From assembly GCA_025526935.1 (NCBI GenBank), contig JAHLKD010000090.1, positions 163,465-227,464 of the forward strand: DNA of 64,000 nt, read 5' to 3'. The notes under the pieces were generated by a model. It searched no databases, had not been told where the DNA came from, and saw only the letters and a list, made by a program, of their open reading frames with translations. Positions 32,301 to 44,048 of the stretch are shown here, piece after piece. Position 1 is the stretch's first letter, and every line of letters begins with the position of its first letter. The stretch is from Cladochytrium replicatum (Eukaryota; Chytridiomycota; Chytridiomycetes; Cladochytriales; Cladochytriaceae). Position numbers and translations under genes: made by a program.

Positions 32301-34461
32301 GTGAATCGGGCTGAGGCCTGCGCTGGTGCAGGTCGGACAGGTGGGGCGTGGAGAGTTCTGGAGATGAAGAGCGTTTTGAGTGTCGCCTCGACGTCGGTGG
32401 GATCAATGAGGTCGTGAACGCCCGCGGTTCCACCAAGCAGTGCCCCGGCCGCAGACCGTCGGCTGTCTGCAGCGGATCCGACGCCAAGCAGCACCGCGCC
32501 GCTATTGACAGCTCTCCCAATCACCGACGGCGGATCCACTCCACCACCACCACTTCCACCATTCCCACTCTCAGCCTTCCTCGCGGCCTCGACGCATCCG
32601 TTCAATAGTCTCGTCATCGTCGCGCTGAGCATCTGGTGCTTCGTCCCGGGGCTCTTCGTGGCGGGGTCCTTACGCTCCGAGAGCGCAACGGGTTGCCGAT
32701 GATAAGCGCCAGGTGTTGCGGCTGGTACGTTGCCGTAGGGCGTGCCGTCGATCCGAACGGGACCCGCATTTCGCGACACCGCAACATCGCTCTGGAATTG
32801 CGCGGAGAGGGTCCAGACTGCTGCCATTGTGGCTTCGAGGTCCGATTCGCGGAGATAAAAGCTAGCCGGCGCGTTTGGGAAGCGCGCTTCGAGGTTGAGG
32901 AAGAGGAGTGGATCTGAAGGCGTGCCGAAGGGAACGGAGACAGTGATGGGTGGAAGGGCGTCGTCGTCCTCCTGGAGTGTGGAGGTTTCGTCGCCTTCTT
33001 CTGAGAGGGTGAGCATGGTGGCGGGACTGGAGGGGCGTTCGATGGTGGGAAGGGACGGTGGGGGCGGTCGCCAGCAGGCGCGTTCGTGCCATAAAGTGTC
33101 CACGCGACTTTGGATGCGGTAGGTGAGGGTGCCACATACATCAATCGGCGCATTGAGACCTATTTGACCATCAAATTGCTTAGCAGCACGATCTAAGTTA
33201 TCAATATGTTGGTGTTCATACCTGGTTGTCTTGTGAGACCTGCTCGTTCTGTAAACAGCTTCAAAAGCCCTTCAACGTGCCCCAGGTGTGGAGGAACAAA
33301 TGGCGAATACGTCGATCGGAAACGCACTTCCACATCCGAAAGTCCCTCGTTGCCTAAGCTCTCCTCCGAGTACTCTGCTGAACCAAGTATCGACCTCCAT
33401 CCCTCGACCAGCCCTCGGCGCTCTTCTCCCCCTTTCGTCAGTGTGGATCCTGCATGAAGCTGCATATATCCGCTGTACAACGACTTCCAAGGTGGACCTG
33501 TGGGGACAAACGCCGGAATCGCACAGCCGGTGTTCTGGAATGCGATCGAGAACGATGAGACGAGAAGTTTGGTTGTACTCACGTCCATCGTGACCGCCGA
33601 CGACGTCGCGACGAGTTTCGAATTAAACCCGCCGCTGGTTGTGTCCCTGGAAGACGCGCGAAATCGACCTGGTGCATCGAATGGGTTGGAGTTTGGAGCG
33701 CCATCGCTTTCGAATCCGGATGGGTTGTGTTCGTTCTGTTCCAATTCTTCAGTGCTGGATCCACCCCCAGCAACGCCTCGACGGGAAGAAGGGAGTTCTG
33801 AGTCGTAAATGTCAAAGGGAGTGAGGAGGAGGAAGTATCGTAGTCCTGTCCATCGGTGCAGTGGGTGAGGCGACACGGTTGTTGCGGGCGATGGCACTTT
33901 TAGGGCAGAGTTTCGTTTTTCTCCCGCAGTTTCGTTCGAGTTACTTTTTGCATCCACGTTGTTTGGCGGTTTCGGTGTGCCGTCCTCGAGCTGTTGCTGG
34001 TGCGGGCCTTTGAGAATCGGCAAGCAATGATACTCAAGGGAATATGCCGCGTCACCGAGCATCACAATCTCATTCTGAATCGCATGCGTCGCGGAAGACG
34101 AGGACTCGGCCAACTTGGCCGGATCAAAGACCCCCAGCCGACCAGCATCGACGCCCCAGTTGTATATTACCTGCTCGACGGACGTGATGAAACGCTCCCA
34201 TGGCGATACAGACTGAGAATTAGAGGGTGTAATGGGAGGATGCATTCGTCAAACGATCATGAGCTCGCTATCAATGGTGGTAATCTCTATATGTACCGTG
34301 TAATCGATGATTTCAAAGTACTCCTCGTCCTCGATGGTGGTGTAGGTGTTAGTGGGCGAGCGACTGGCTGCGAGATTGAATGAGCCCGGGGTGCCCGGCC
34401 CGTTTGAGTTGGTTGGGTGGGCACGGTCGGGAAAGGGTTGGTGAGAGGCAGCAGCGGTCAT
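29398..34461 (-). CDS. RAB3GAP1: Rab3 GTPase-activating protein catalytic subunit, spliced
   Basis: RAB3GAP1 pairs with RAB3GAP2; the complex is a GAP for Rab3 and an exchange factor for Rab18, acting in membrane traffic and autophagy. Diagnostic blocks: EEYFEIIDYT joined across an intron to VSPWERFITSVEQVIYNWG (N-terminus), YNVLHQKLAMLNCCVWHRK, GQPLYIPKTQ, GYMTEDMIREQELIFERLG, LGTSAEAARARAQMQSAHL, EAFKAANPGCCLEDFVRWHS (family signature), DHSKEAEKVLRYLE, and the C-terminal PQRMYALLRDGEFRLVESV ending LFM. I estimate ~1500 residues, longer than the ~980-residue human protein, because of Ser/Gly/acidic low-complexity stretches (about 30900-31500 and 32400-33050). Start 34461 is the first ATG (MTAAASHQPF). 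Introns include ~34225-34305, ~33165-33225 and ~29570-29627. Confidence 0.93.
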
Positions 34462-34633
34462 AGCGAGAGCACGGCACAGTAACAGTCATCGACCATGCAA
34501 AAACAAAACACAGCGAACAGTGAGCGACTGCGACGACTAACTGTGGTGTTCTCTGAGTAATTCGTCGTCGTCGTTCTGGTTGTGGTGGTTGGGGTTGGCG
34601 ACGCGATTCTCGATTCTCGGACCGAAAAAAAAG
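34462..34633. promoter_or_regulatory. Shared divergent promoter region of RAB3GAP1 and TIM9
   Basis: Only 172 bp separate the two start codons, which face away from each other. The region must hold both core promoters and 5' UTRs. No clear TATA box was seen; a GTCGTCGTCG tract lies at about 34563. Confidence 0.5.
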
Positions 34634-35027
34634 ATGGACTTCAGCACCCTCACAGACTCGGACAGAGTGCACATCCAGGCCCACCTGGAGCAGCAGCAGG
34701 TACTACGCAATGCTACTATTTCTACACTACTGACCCTCAGTCGCACAGCTCAAGGACATGACCCGCGGTTTTGCGAGCCTCGTCGACAGATGCTTCAGCG
34801 ACTGCGTCAATGACTTTACCACTAAAGTACTCAGCGGGCGCGAGGTATGATGCTCCGCAAATGTACTTCTCTAAATTATCCGACGCTCTAATCGCTCGCT
34901 GTTCGCTACTTCAACTTCATAGGAACTCTGTGTAAATCGTTGCATCGACAAGTTCATGAACTACTCAAAGAGGGTCGGCCTAAGATTCGCTGAAAACAAC
35001 GCAATACAACAGCAAATGCAGCAATAG
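34634..35027 (+). CDS. TIM9: Mitochondrial intermembrane-space chaperone Tim9, three exons
   Basis: Small Tim chaperone that, with Tim10, carries hydrophobic carrier precursors across the intermembrane space to TIM22. Exons 34634-34699, 34749-34844 and 34923-35027 (GT-AG introns of 49 and 78 nt) give 88 residues. The twin CX3C motif is present: CFSDC and CVNRC, with the family-typical LKDMTRGFASLVDRCF between N-terminus and first motif and the tail YSKRVGLRFAENNAIQQQ. There is no presequence, as expected for Mia40-imported proteins. It is divergently arranged with RAB3GAP1. Confidence 0.95.
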
Positions 35028-35218
35028 AAATATATATTACTTGCATTCAGTCGGTCTGTGGACTAGTCTGACCTTGAAAGGAAGGGTTGACCCAGCGGCA
35101 ACTGCAAACCAGCGATAACGGCAAACCATGTATTTTTGGTCTCACACGATCACAGTTCAAACAAGCTAAAGCCAAAGAGTTGCTTCGGATATTTATCGGC
35201 GAGTCCATTCGGATTTCC

Positions 35219-35503
35219 ATGACACGCACCATGTCACTTATCGCCATCACGGCACTCCTTGTGACAGCCTCAGCTGCAGAGGGAACGACGGGATCGTGGC
35301 ACGCACAGCTGACTGCATCGCGATTGCGCCGTTTAGCGCTGAGCTGCCATCAAGAAGCACCAATCATGGATGACATGTTGAAAATAGGTGGGACACTCAG
35401 AATACAGTTTTTTGCCAATCGACGAAGGTCGTCGCTAGTTTTAGAGAGCGACTTAAATTTGCGACGGACCATTTCAGAGAGACTTTGTTCACCAACCATT
35501 TAG
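35219..35503 (+). CDS. Small hypothetical ORF with a signal-peptide-like start (doubtful)
   Basis: 94 codons beginning MTRTMSLIAITALLVTASAA, a hydrophobic stretch with an Ala-x-Ala end that resembles a secretion signal. The rest is basic and unrecognised. It lies between TIM9 and the amidohydrolase with no other support, so it could be chance. The rest of 35028-35771 shows no gene. Confidence 0.2.
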   Translation: MTRTMSLIAITALLVTASAAEGTTGSWHAQLTASRLRRLALSCHQEAPIMDDMLKIGGTLRIQFFANRRRSSLVLESDLNLRRTISERLCSPTI

Positions 35504-35771
35504 GAGCTTGACCAACTCCAGAAATTAACAAAATGTAATGTGGATTGGACATTTTGGAGAAATCAACGATTGGAATGAACAGTTTCGATTTGTGGGTAAA
35601 ACTAGTATTAATTGAAGGCAACCAAAGCAGATACAATGAACACGAAAACAGAAAACATCAGTCGCGTTGCTCACCCCCGCATGTCGTTCGTGATCGCCGG
35701 GTCTTTGCTGGCTTGGTCTCTACAGCGAAACGAACATAGAGATCAAAACTTAAACTTAAACAGATGACCTG

Positions 35772-37686
35772 TCAGCCGAGCAAAATCTCCACCTCCAGTC
35801 CATCGACCTCGCTCTTCACGCATCGTCCATCCTTCATGATCCCAACAAGATACTTCTCAGGCTCATCCAAGATCTTCACATCGTCCAACGGGTTCGCTTT
35901 GAGAATGATCAGATCCGCATACGCTCCTACAACAAGTCGCCCCAGTTTGCCTTCCATCCCCAGCTGCTTGGCCGCGTTCACTGTTGCGTGTTTGAGGACC
36001 GCGGGAGATGGTAGCACGCTGGCACGGAGGACGAATTCGTAGGTTTGGTAAGGCTGCATTCCGGCGAGACAGTCAGTCTGCAATTGGGGCAAGGTGAGAT
36101 CAAATTGTCGTTCATCATCCAAGTACTTACTCCATAGCAGATGGTCACGCCTGCATCGTGGGCAACCTTGATGCTTTTTTCAAAATCATCAGAAAAAATG
36201 TTGGGAAGAGATTTGCTTGTTTTGCACTTACGCACGGAGACCAGCGTCGTTGATTATCTCGTTCTTGGCTTTGGAAGCCGGACTCAAGAACTCGCCCCAC
36301 GGACCTTTCTGCAGTAGCTATTTGGCAAAATAATAACGACAGATCAGCGACGTTTCACTACTGTTGTAAATGTCATATACTTCGGCAACCAACAGTGTAG
36401 GAGTGAAGAACACTCCCTTTTCTGCCATCAGCTTCGCAGTAGGCTCATCCAAAAATACACCGTGCTCGATGCCTCCAACTCCGCCCTATCAAAAACTAAA
36501 TCATCAAACAGTGTGGAGCAGCAGCAAACAGAATCGTACCTCAATTGAATGAACGATGGCTTCATTCGTATTCTACGGAAATGGGGAATAAGTCGCAATG
36601 ATAGACCATATTTTCTTCTACTCACGCAATGTGCAGTAACGAGGGTTCCTCCCATCGCTTGCACAGTCTGGGTGATGGCCTTCAGTTCTTCCACAGTAAA
36701 CTGGATGCTGTCTAGCTTGTCCGTCTCGGAAACAACTCCCCCCGAAGTCTACCACCCCAAAATATATGTTTCAGCGTCGCAGCAGTGATAAAAAGCAAAA
36801 GCAACTCACGCAGACTTTTATATGATCCGCCCCGTTCTTCATGATATACCTCGCAGCTTTGAGGGCCGCATCTGCACCGTCGATGACGAATCCAGTGTCT
36901 CCATACGGATCGCTCTGCGTCGCTGTGATTGGCGCGTTTCGCTTTAAATCGCCGTGACCACCGGTCTGCGATAAAACCGGTCCTCCCTGAAAGAGCATTA
37001 GTGCGCGACATGCAATCAGTTTCTTTGAACTACCTGGAATAGACGAGGTCCGGGTGTAAGCCATTCTGCAATTGCAGTTGCTTCTTGCTTTGAGGCTCCT
37101 CCGACATCTCTCACAGTAGTGAAACCAAGCGAAAGTTGCTCTGCATGAAGAGAATTTCTTTCATTCTCGCTAATGATTTCAATCTAATGGTTCAAATACT
37201 CTTGAGGGTCCAAGTTGAACGGAGAAGTTTTGTGGTATGAGAAATGCTGAAACGATCCGCGTTGGAAGCTGAGCCAGGAGAAGATTGAATGTGCGTGTGA
37301 CCTAACCGCAGAAATGAGCAAAGTCAGTTGCTTGAATCATAGCAGCTTGCGAAATGCACCAACAATCAATCAAACCCGGGCACACAAAGAGTCCCTTTAA
37401 ATCCACCACGATGGCTTCTTCGTCGTCGTCATCCGTCTCAACGGAAATGAAATCGTCTTCATTAGGTGACAGCGATGCGACGAGACCGTTTGCGATGCGG
37501 AGGGTAGCGTTGTCAATTACTCTTGACGTTTCGGGATCAACGACGTTCGCATCTGGTGCAAAATTGAAGTTATTAGAAGGTAGAGTATCGGAGATGGTGC
37601 TACGTACTGATGAATATGAGTGTCTTGTGCGGGCCGGGCAGCCATGGTTTTGCGCCAACGTCCAAGTCATCTGGAGGAAGTGGCAT
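35772..37686 (-). CDS. Metal-dependent amidohydrolase, imidazolonepropionase/Xaa-Pro-dipeptidase-like, spliced
   Basis: Amidohydrolase-superfamily enzyme with a TIM-barrel metal centre. From ATG 37686: MPLPPDDLDVGAKPWLPGPH, KTLIFI joined across an intron to NANVVDPETSRVIDNATLRI, then VVDLKGLFVCPGLID. At that point an intron (about 37302-37366) restores the metal-binding HxH: GLIDCHTHIQ. Later blocks are FVIDGADAALKAARYIMKNG, ADHIKVCVSGGVVSETD, EELKAITQTVQAMGGTLVTA then HC, GVTICYG joined to TDCLAGMQPYQTYEF (the GTD catalytic Asp), and LGMEGKLGRLVVGAYADLII. Many ~50-60 nt introns. Substrate cannot be told; relatives act on imidazolone propionate, Xaa-Pro dipeptides or organophosphates. No signal peptide. 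Confidence 0.85.
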
Positions 37687-38077
37687 ATCAGGGCAGTAAA
37701 ATTTTCTTGTTCCAAGACAACAGAGCAACGAAACAGCGGAACTCACACCAGCCGTGATCTCTGAGCAGCGCAATCAAGAAATGCGAGTAGCATACTCAAT
37801 TGGGGGAGAAAAGGGGGTATCAAAAAGCCAGATCATGAGAGGATGAACACGGGATGGGGTGACCCCTTCCAAACATGATCATATTCTCCGATCCATACAA
37901 GTATCGACGGTGTGATACCCGAAAATGATCGCAACTTTGCTGCAACCAAATGTGATGGTACGAGTATCACCATCATGACATCACTTTCTTGCGTATTAGA
38001 AATGCCCCTGGTGGCTGGTCCTGTCACAAACTCACAAATTGGTTGATTTTGGTTCTCAACAATCTCGCAGGCAAACT
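37687..38077. other. Divergent intergenic region, amidohydrolase / GST-like gene
   Basis: 390 bp between two outward-facing starts. It contains no open frame with a motif and presumably holds both promoters. Confidence 0.4.
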
Positions 38078-39029
38078 ATGGCTCCCGTGGTGAGTCTGAC
38101 AATGATGATGCATTCGCCAGGGTGGTGCGAGCTAACGCTTGCCTATTCTAGACCTTTTACGACAATGCCCTGGCCTACAACACGGCTCGTGTGCGCATCG
38201 TCTTGCAGGAGAAGAACCTGCCCTACACACCCATCTCCCTGAACCTCATGAACGGACAATCTCTCTCGCCCGAGTACGCCAAAGTGAACCCCAACCTCTG
38301 GGCGCCCACGCTCATAACTGCCGACGGGAAAACGTTGACAGACTCTATGTCGTGCTCGCGTTACGTTGACAGCGCAGACGGAAAGCCGCTTGGTTCCGCC
38401 GAGGGCGTTGACGCCGCAAAGGTTGACGAATGGGTTGACAGGATCGCGCAGTGGGACGGGAACTTGTTCATGCGTGCTCAGGGTTCACCGACAGTGTTGA
38501 AGGTGTTGGCGCAGGCAAACGATTTCAAGATCAAGTTCTCTGCTGCCCGTGCCAAGGAGGTGTGTATGAGTACGAAACTACAGAGCTTTGTTCAAAAATG
38601 CTCACTTCTTTTTTGTTTACTTTGCAGCACCCCCACCTCAAGGAGATTTATGAGAGAAAAATCAACGCCCTCACCAACGAAGGCAAACCCTCTGAAGCCG
38701 ACATCCAGGCCAACTACGACAACCTCACCGACCTCATTACGAAAGCAGAGTCCGCGCTCGCCACTTCGCCTTACTTGGCCGGACCCGCGTACTCCCTCGC
38801 AGACGCACACTTCACTGTTGTTATCTGGCGAGTGCACGCCACCAGCCCCGCTGCAGCTGCAAAATTCCTTGACAGCGCAAAGTACCCCAAGGTGAACGAG
38901 TACTTCGAGAAGGTGAAGGCCAGGCCCAGCTACGCAAAGACCTTTGCTGGACCGGGACTGTCTGGCTTGGTTGGGATGATAGGAAATTTGGCAAAGTTCC
39001 AGTACTCATCTTTCACCGGATCGTACTAA
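38078..39029 (+). CDS. Glutathione S-transferase-like protein, three exons
   Basis: Exons 38078-38089, 38152-38559 and 38628-39029 (GT-AG) give 273 residues. The N-terminal thioredoxin-like half reads VTFYDNALAYNTARVRIVLQ, EKNLPYTPISLNLMNGQSLS and NPNLWAPTLITADGKTLTDS, the usual GST G-site layout although the cis-Pro segment WAPTLI replaces the commoner VPxL. The helical C-terminal half contains SPYLAGPAYSLADAHFTVVI, matching the GST N-capping/D motif, and YPKVNEYFEKVKARPSYAKT. A hydrophobic end, PGLSGLVGMIGNLAKFQYSS, may help membrane contact. It likely conjugates or reduces with glutathione; substrate unknown. The first exon encodes just MAPV. Confidence 0.88.
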
Positions 39030-41193
39030 AGCTGCGACTGATGTGAATTAGTTGCGTTGATTTGCTCACCCCGCAAAGCTTGTCTTTCCTGTGATTCTTG
39101 TATGAATATCATCAAAATTTAAAAATTTTCCTCGAAGATAGTGTCATCCCACCCCCAACGCAAACTCGTGTGCCCATCCGGTCGAAGTACGTCGTGTTTC
39201 TGCTGGGCACGCTCGCCTGCTGCTCTGTCGCTTCGGCTCTGAAAAATGTCTGGCCGATGTGATCCGCTCCGTCAACAAACAACTGAACAGACGCGACGAT
39301 GCCTCTGAGTGTTCCTACAACGGTAAGCCAAATCCCAAGATCCAGCCCTCGCAGATTCCCTGATCCAAGCACAGGAACGAAGGGACTTGAAGTGGAATAA
39401 ACCGGCTTACGAGAGCGTCAAGAACGTTGCGGGTCCGGCGTGATGAAAAGCATACAAGGGTGTCGAACGGCTAAAGTAGTGGCCTGTTTGTGAATTGTTC
39501 TCTTGCGGATCCGGCGCGATAAAAAGCATAGAAGGTGTCGTACGGCTTAAGTAGTGGCGCGTTTGTGAATTGTTCTCTTGCTTTCTTGCTTTGTTGAAGA
39601 GCATGGTGACTTTGGCTTTGTGATTGTACGCGCTTACAATTCTTTTTCGCCGATCCTTCTGTTATAGTTAGCTACCGTGTGTATATCATCTCTTCTTTGT
39701 TCTGCTTGTTGCAGAACCCTGCAAGATCTATTAGTAACCTTCCTTTCTTGTGCCAGATGTTTTTAGTAATCTTCCTTTCCGTTTTTTAATTTTCATACTT
39801 GGAAGAGCCAGCCAATCACCTTGCGAAAGATCTACCTTGTTCACAACCGTTTGGATCATTATTTCTTTTTTTGAAACCCATCAACTGGAATGACAAAATT
39901 CAAATAACTCCTAAAATAAAGTACTTGGTGAATGTCGCTTGTTCAGTTCTGAAGGGTGGGTGGGGGGGATACAAGTATTCAAAAAATAAGGAAACTAGCG
40001 AACGTTCAAAGGAACACATTCAGAAGACTACGCAAAAAAAAATCCAAATTGCTGGTTGCATACCGAGCCCTTCCATGGGGGTAAACACATTGATGGGACG
40101 ACGCACGGCGCCACTGCACTTGTTGAATAGAGGGGATCCGAAACTAGCTGTTCTGAGGGAAAAGATTGGCACAGAGCTGAGAGTCAAAGAATCTAGACGG
40201 GTATCCCGAGAACTGCGATGGTCTTGAATTTGGGTTTCAGAATCGACTTTCTGTGTTGTGTATCGCTGTATTCGAGTGATGGGAAACACGGCCGTGATTC
40301 GTAACAAAAGGTTGGTAAACATTTGGGTTAAAAGGGAAAGAACAGACTAGCAGCAAAACACGCAGGAAAATTTTGCGCTACGTGTAGAAAAAGGTCCGCC
40401 GTATCGCTTCAAAATTGCATTTCACAAACGTGGTACATAGTGAAAGCGTGAGAATTCATCACATCCACACCCAGCTCCAAACGGAGTTGCCAATGGCAAG
40501 GTGTGGAGAGCCACCAGAGACGACGGAGACACCTTGAAAGCGATGGAGGACAAAGTGGATATCGATGGGTCTCAGGCGTGTGTCGACGGTTGTTGATTCG
40601 TTGAAAGGCCTTCGCACATACTGTGAATGCAAACATGAGAAAGTGGTAAGATATCAATACACACGAGTCGAGGAGGGTTGACGGGGACGACTGCGACACC
40701 GATAGAAGATGATCGATGTGTTAAATCGCGTAACAGGTGTATGGTGGTTGCGTTTTGCGGAGGAAAAAGAGACGATAGGTGAATTGCTGATGTCCGTGTG
40801 TGCGGTCTACGGACCTTTAGATGGGTACGTTGGTGAGGCACTGTAATTTGACAGAATGGCGCTGTGCTCGCGGGTCGGTCCAGCGGTATGGAAACTTCTA
40901 CAAGAGTCCATCTATACTGACTCGATCAACGAAGGTTGACGGGAGAGCAGATACGGGCGAAGCAGTGCGCCATGGATTCAACGGGATGCGAGTGTGAGGC
41001 ATTCCAACTAACCCTTTTCAATTCTACACTAATTCTCGATAATTAATTCTCCATGATTCTCTCCAACCCCGTTTCTCAACCACAGCGACTCACAGCCTTT
41101 GCTGCCCGTGAATCACCTCTGAATGCGTGGGAATGTGCCTTCCCGTCGTGGCTTGTGCCGTGATAAAGTGAGAGACCCACATTTCTCTCCCCA
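39030..41193. other. 2.2 kb without a recognised gene
   Basis: Contains a two-unit tandem repeat (39426-39578) and several short frames (the longest is 142 codons at 39799-40227) with no motif. 40850-41190 is the presumed promoter and 5' UTR of the GlnRS gene. Confidence 0.45.
39426..39578 (+). repeat. ~77-bp tandem duplication
   Basis: TTGCGG(G/A)TCCGGCG(T/C)GAT followed by AAAAGCATA and ending GTTTGTGAATTGTTCTC occurs at about 39427 and 39503. The copies differ at about ten positions, several being C/T or G/A. Non-coding. Confidence 0.8.
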
Positions 41194-43773
41194 ATGAGCG
41201 ATATCGAGACGTTGTTCGCCGGACTGGGGCTGTCGGCCCAGAAGGCTGCGGAGACCGCGTCGAACAAGAAACTGTCTGCAAACTTGCAGAAGGTGCTCGC
41301 CGAGGTATGCAATGTAATCATTGGGTATGGTTCTTTGTTTGCCGATCTTGTTGTTGGTGGGCCAGGCGGGCGTGACTGCGGCTGTAGATAAGAGCATCGG
41401 AATGCTGTACTACGACCTGGCCTCGATCGTCACTCCTGCGGCGCTGGACCACCTCCCATTCATCGCTCACGCCATCCGCGATGGCAAGCTCAAGTCAAAG
41501 GACCAGCTGTCGGCCGCGATCAAGTTCGCTGCCGATGTGCCGAAAGGGGCATCCATTGGTGGAAAAGCATTCGACGAGGCGTGTGGTGTTGGTGCGTGTT
41601 CGGAGAGAGAGCATCGCCTCGTTGAGGGTCGTCGTATGTAATTTTGACAGGATTATTGTTGTTCCAGGCGTTGAAGTGACACCGGAGCAGATCAAAGCGA
41701 CCATTACCAAGATTCTGGACTCGCGTGCAATGGATCTGGAGGAGAAGCGATACGGCGTTGTGAGTCAGCTCTTGGGAGTTGCACGTCAGGAACTTCGATG
41801 GGCCAACGGCGTGCTCGTCAAAGAGGAATTGGACAAGCAGGTGCTGGCTCGTATTGGTCCAAAGGACGAACGTGACGACCCGAAAGCAAAGGTAGGAAAA
41901 TTGGCTACAGAAATGGCCAGTGCTCCCATCTCTGACTGTATTTCACGAGCAGAAGAAGAAGGAACAGGAGGCAAAGGCTGCTGCTAAACCAGAAGAAAAG
42001 AGCGCAAAGGCGGCTCCGGCAGCCGAGAACACACCGGCAAAAGTCTCGGAGGCTGGAAACAGTTTTGCTTTCGCTTTCGAGGGAGAGCTCGCAAAGCTTC
42101 ACAGGCCAGGCGGAAACAAGCAGATCAAGGAGGAGCTCATGGTCGAGCATCTGAAGCGAACAGGCGGGAGAGTGGTCACCCGGTTCCCTCCTGAACCGAA
42201 CGGATTCTTGCACATTGGACACGCGAAAGCCATCAACGTCAACTTTGGATATGCAAAGGCGCACGGCGGTATCACTTACCTCCGTTATGACGACACGAAC
42301 CCGGAGGCGGAGGAGAAAAAGTACTTTGACTCCATCCTCGAGATGGTGCGCTGGCTCGGTTTCGAGCCGTACGCGGTAACCTACTCGTCGGATCACTTCC
42401 AGAGGCTGTACGACCTCGCTGTGGATCTCGTCAGGAGAGACAAGGCGTACGTGTGCCACTGCACGGCCGAGCAGATCTACGAAGACCGTGGTGGGAAAGA
42501 GAAGGGGTCTAGAAAGGAATGCATTCACCGGAACCGACCGGTGTCCGAGTCATTGGCGGAGTTTAGGAAGATGAAGGAAGGGCGGTACGGCGAAGGCGAG
42601 GCGATCTTGCGGATGAAGATGAACATGCAGGACGGCAACCCACAGTTCTGGGATCTCGTCGCGTACCGGGTGATGTACACGCCGCACTACCGTACGGGCG
42701 ACGAGTGGTGCATCTACCCGACGTACGACTACACACACTGTCTCTGCGACTCGTTCGAGGACATTACGCACTCGCTCTGCACGACGGAGTTCCAGCAGAG
42801 CCGGGCATCGTACTACTGGCTCGTGGACGCGCTTGAGATCTACAAGCCGGTGCAGTGGGAGTACGGGCGTCTGAACGTGACGCATTCGATCATGTCGAAG
42901 CGACGACTGGCGAAGCTGGTCAAGGACGGGCACGTGAAAGGCTGGGACGATCCGCGGATGTTCACACTCGTCGGGGTGCGTCGACGCGGGTTCACACCGG
43001 AAGCGATCAACGCGTTCGTCCGCGATCTCGGGGTGACGAAAGCGGACTCTGTGATACCGGTCGAGCGGCTGGAGAACTACGTCCGCGACCACCTGAACGA
43101 GGTCGCGCCGCGTCTGATGGTGGTGCTCGACCCGCTCAAAGTGACGCTGACCAACGTGGGCGAGGACGAGGAGCATGTGCTGACGGTGGCCAACAAGCCG
43201 CGGGACGAGGGCATGGGGACGCACACGGTCCCGTTCACGAGGACGGTGTACATTGACGGCAGCGATTTCAAGGAGGTGGACGACGACGCGAACTTTTACC
43301 GGCTTGCAGTCGGGAAGACGGTGGGGCTGCTCAATGTTGTTCACCCGATCCGAGCGACGGGGGTGGTCAAGGACGCGAGCGGCAAGGTGGTTGAGGTGCA
43401 CGCCGTGTTGGACAAGGAAGCCAAGAAGCCCAAGACGTACATCCACTGGGTGGCGGAAAGCAAGAAGCACGACTCGCCGGTCAAGATCGAGGTGCGGAAG
43501 TACAGCAACCTGTTCCACCACGAGGATCCGTACGACGAGAAGGTGGTCCCTGGGGGGTGGATCACGGACGTGAACGCGAACTCGTTGGAGGTGGTGACCG
43601 GGTTCGCAGAAGTGGGAGTCAAGGCAGCCAAGGTGGAGGACAGGGTGCAGTTTGTGCGGGTGGGGTACTTTTGCGTTGACGCGGACAGCTCCGTTGCGGC
43701 AGGGAAGTACGTGTTCAATTCGACAGTAGGGTTGAAGGAGGACACCAGCAAGAAGCAGGCTGATCAGAAGTGA
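41194..43773 (+). CDS. GLN4: Cytosolic glutaminyl-tRNA synthetase, four exons
   Basis: Charges tRNA-Gln with glutamine. Exons 41194-41304, 41366-41591, 41668-41891 and 41953-43773 (GT-AG) give 793 residues. The N-terminal ~190 residues form the eukaryote-specific appended domain (MSDIETLFAGLGLS, then ALDHLPFIAHAIRDGKLKS), followed by a Lys/Ala-rich linker. The class I catalytic domain has FPPEPNGFLHIGHAKAINVN (HIGH motif), YLRYDDTNPEAEEKKYFDSI, YDYTHCLCDSFEDITHSLCT (glutamine-site region) and HSIMSKRRLAKLV (KMSKS-like). The C-terminal beta-barrel anticodon-binding domain ends VGLKEDTSKKQADQK. Full length, with no defect. An antisense open frame (42550-43521) is a codon-bias shadow. Confidence 0.97.
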
Positions 43774-44048
43774 GCATTGTGATGAGCATTTACGACATTG
43801 ATTTGAACAAAACGATAATAATGATTATAATAACCACACTAGTTCGACGAATCTCAGCCATCACGTCAGGTCAGGCCCGTGCAATTGATTGGCTGGCACG
43901 CGTCGCTCGCTCCGGTGCGTCCCGTTCCCGTCCCGGTGCCAGTTCCCATCGGAACAACCACCACCAATTCCAAAATAAAACTATTCTTATTATTATTATA
44001 ATACCGTAATTCATCAACGCGTCGTCGTCTTCTTCGCTCGACTCTCCA
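43774..44048. other. Intergenic, AT-rich tracts
   Basis: Contains two inverted AT-rich blocks (AATAATGATTATAATAA near 43815 and TTATTATTATTATAATA near 43988). It is the promoter region of the mitoferrin gene; nothing else is seen. Confidence 0.4.

Noticed and set aside
42550-43521. 323-codon antisense ORF in the GlnRS gene
   Set aside because: Full antisense overlap with a certain coding exon of high third-position GC; a codon-bias shadow with no motif.
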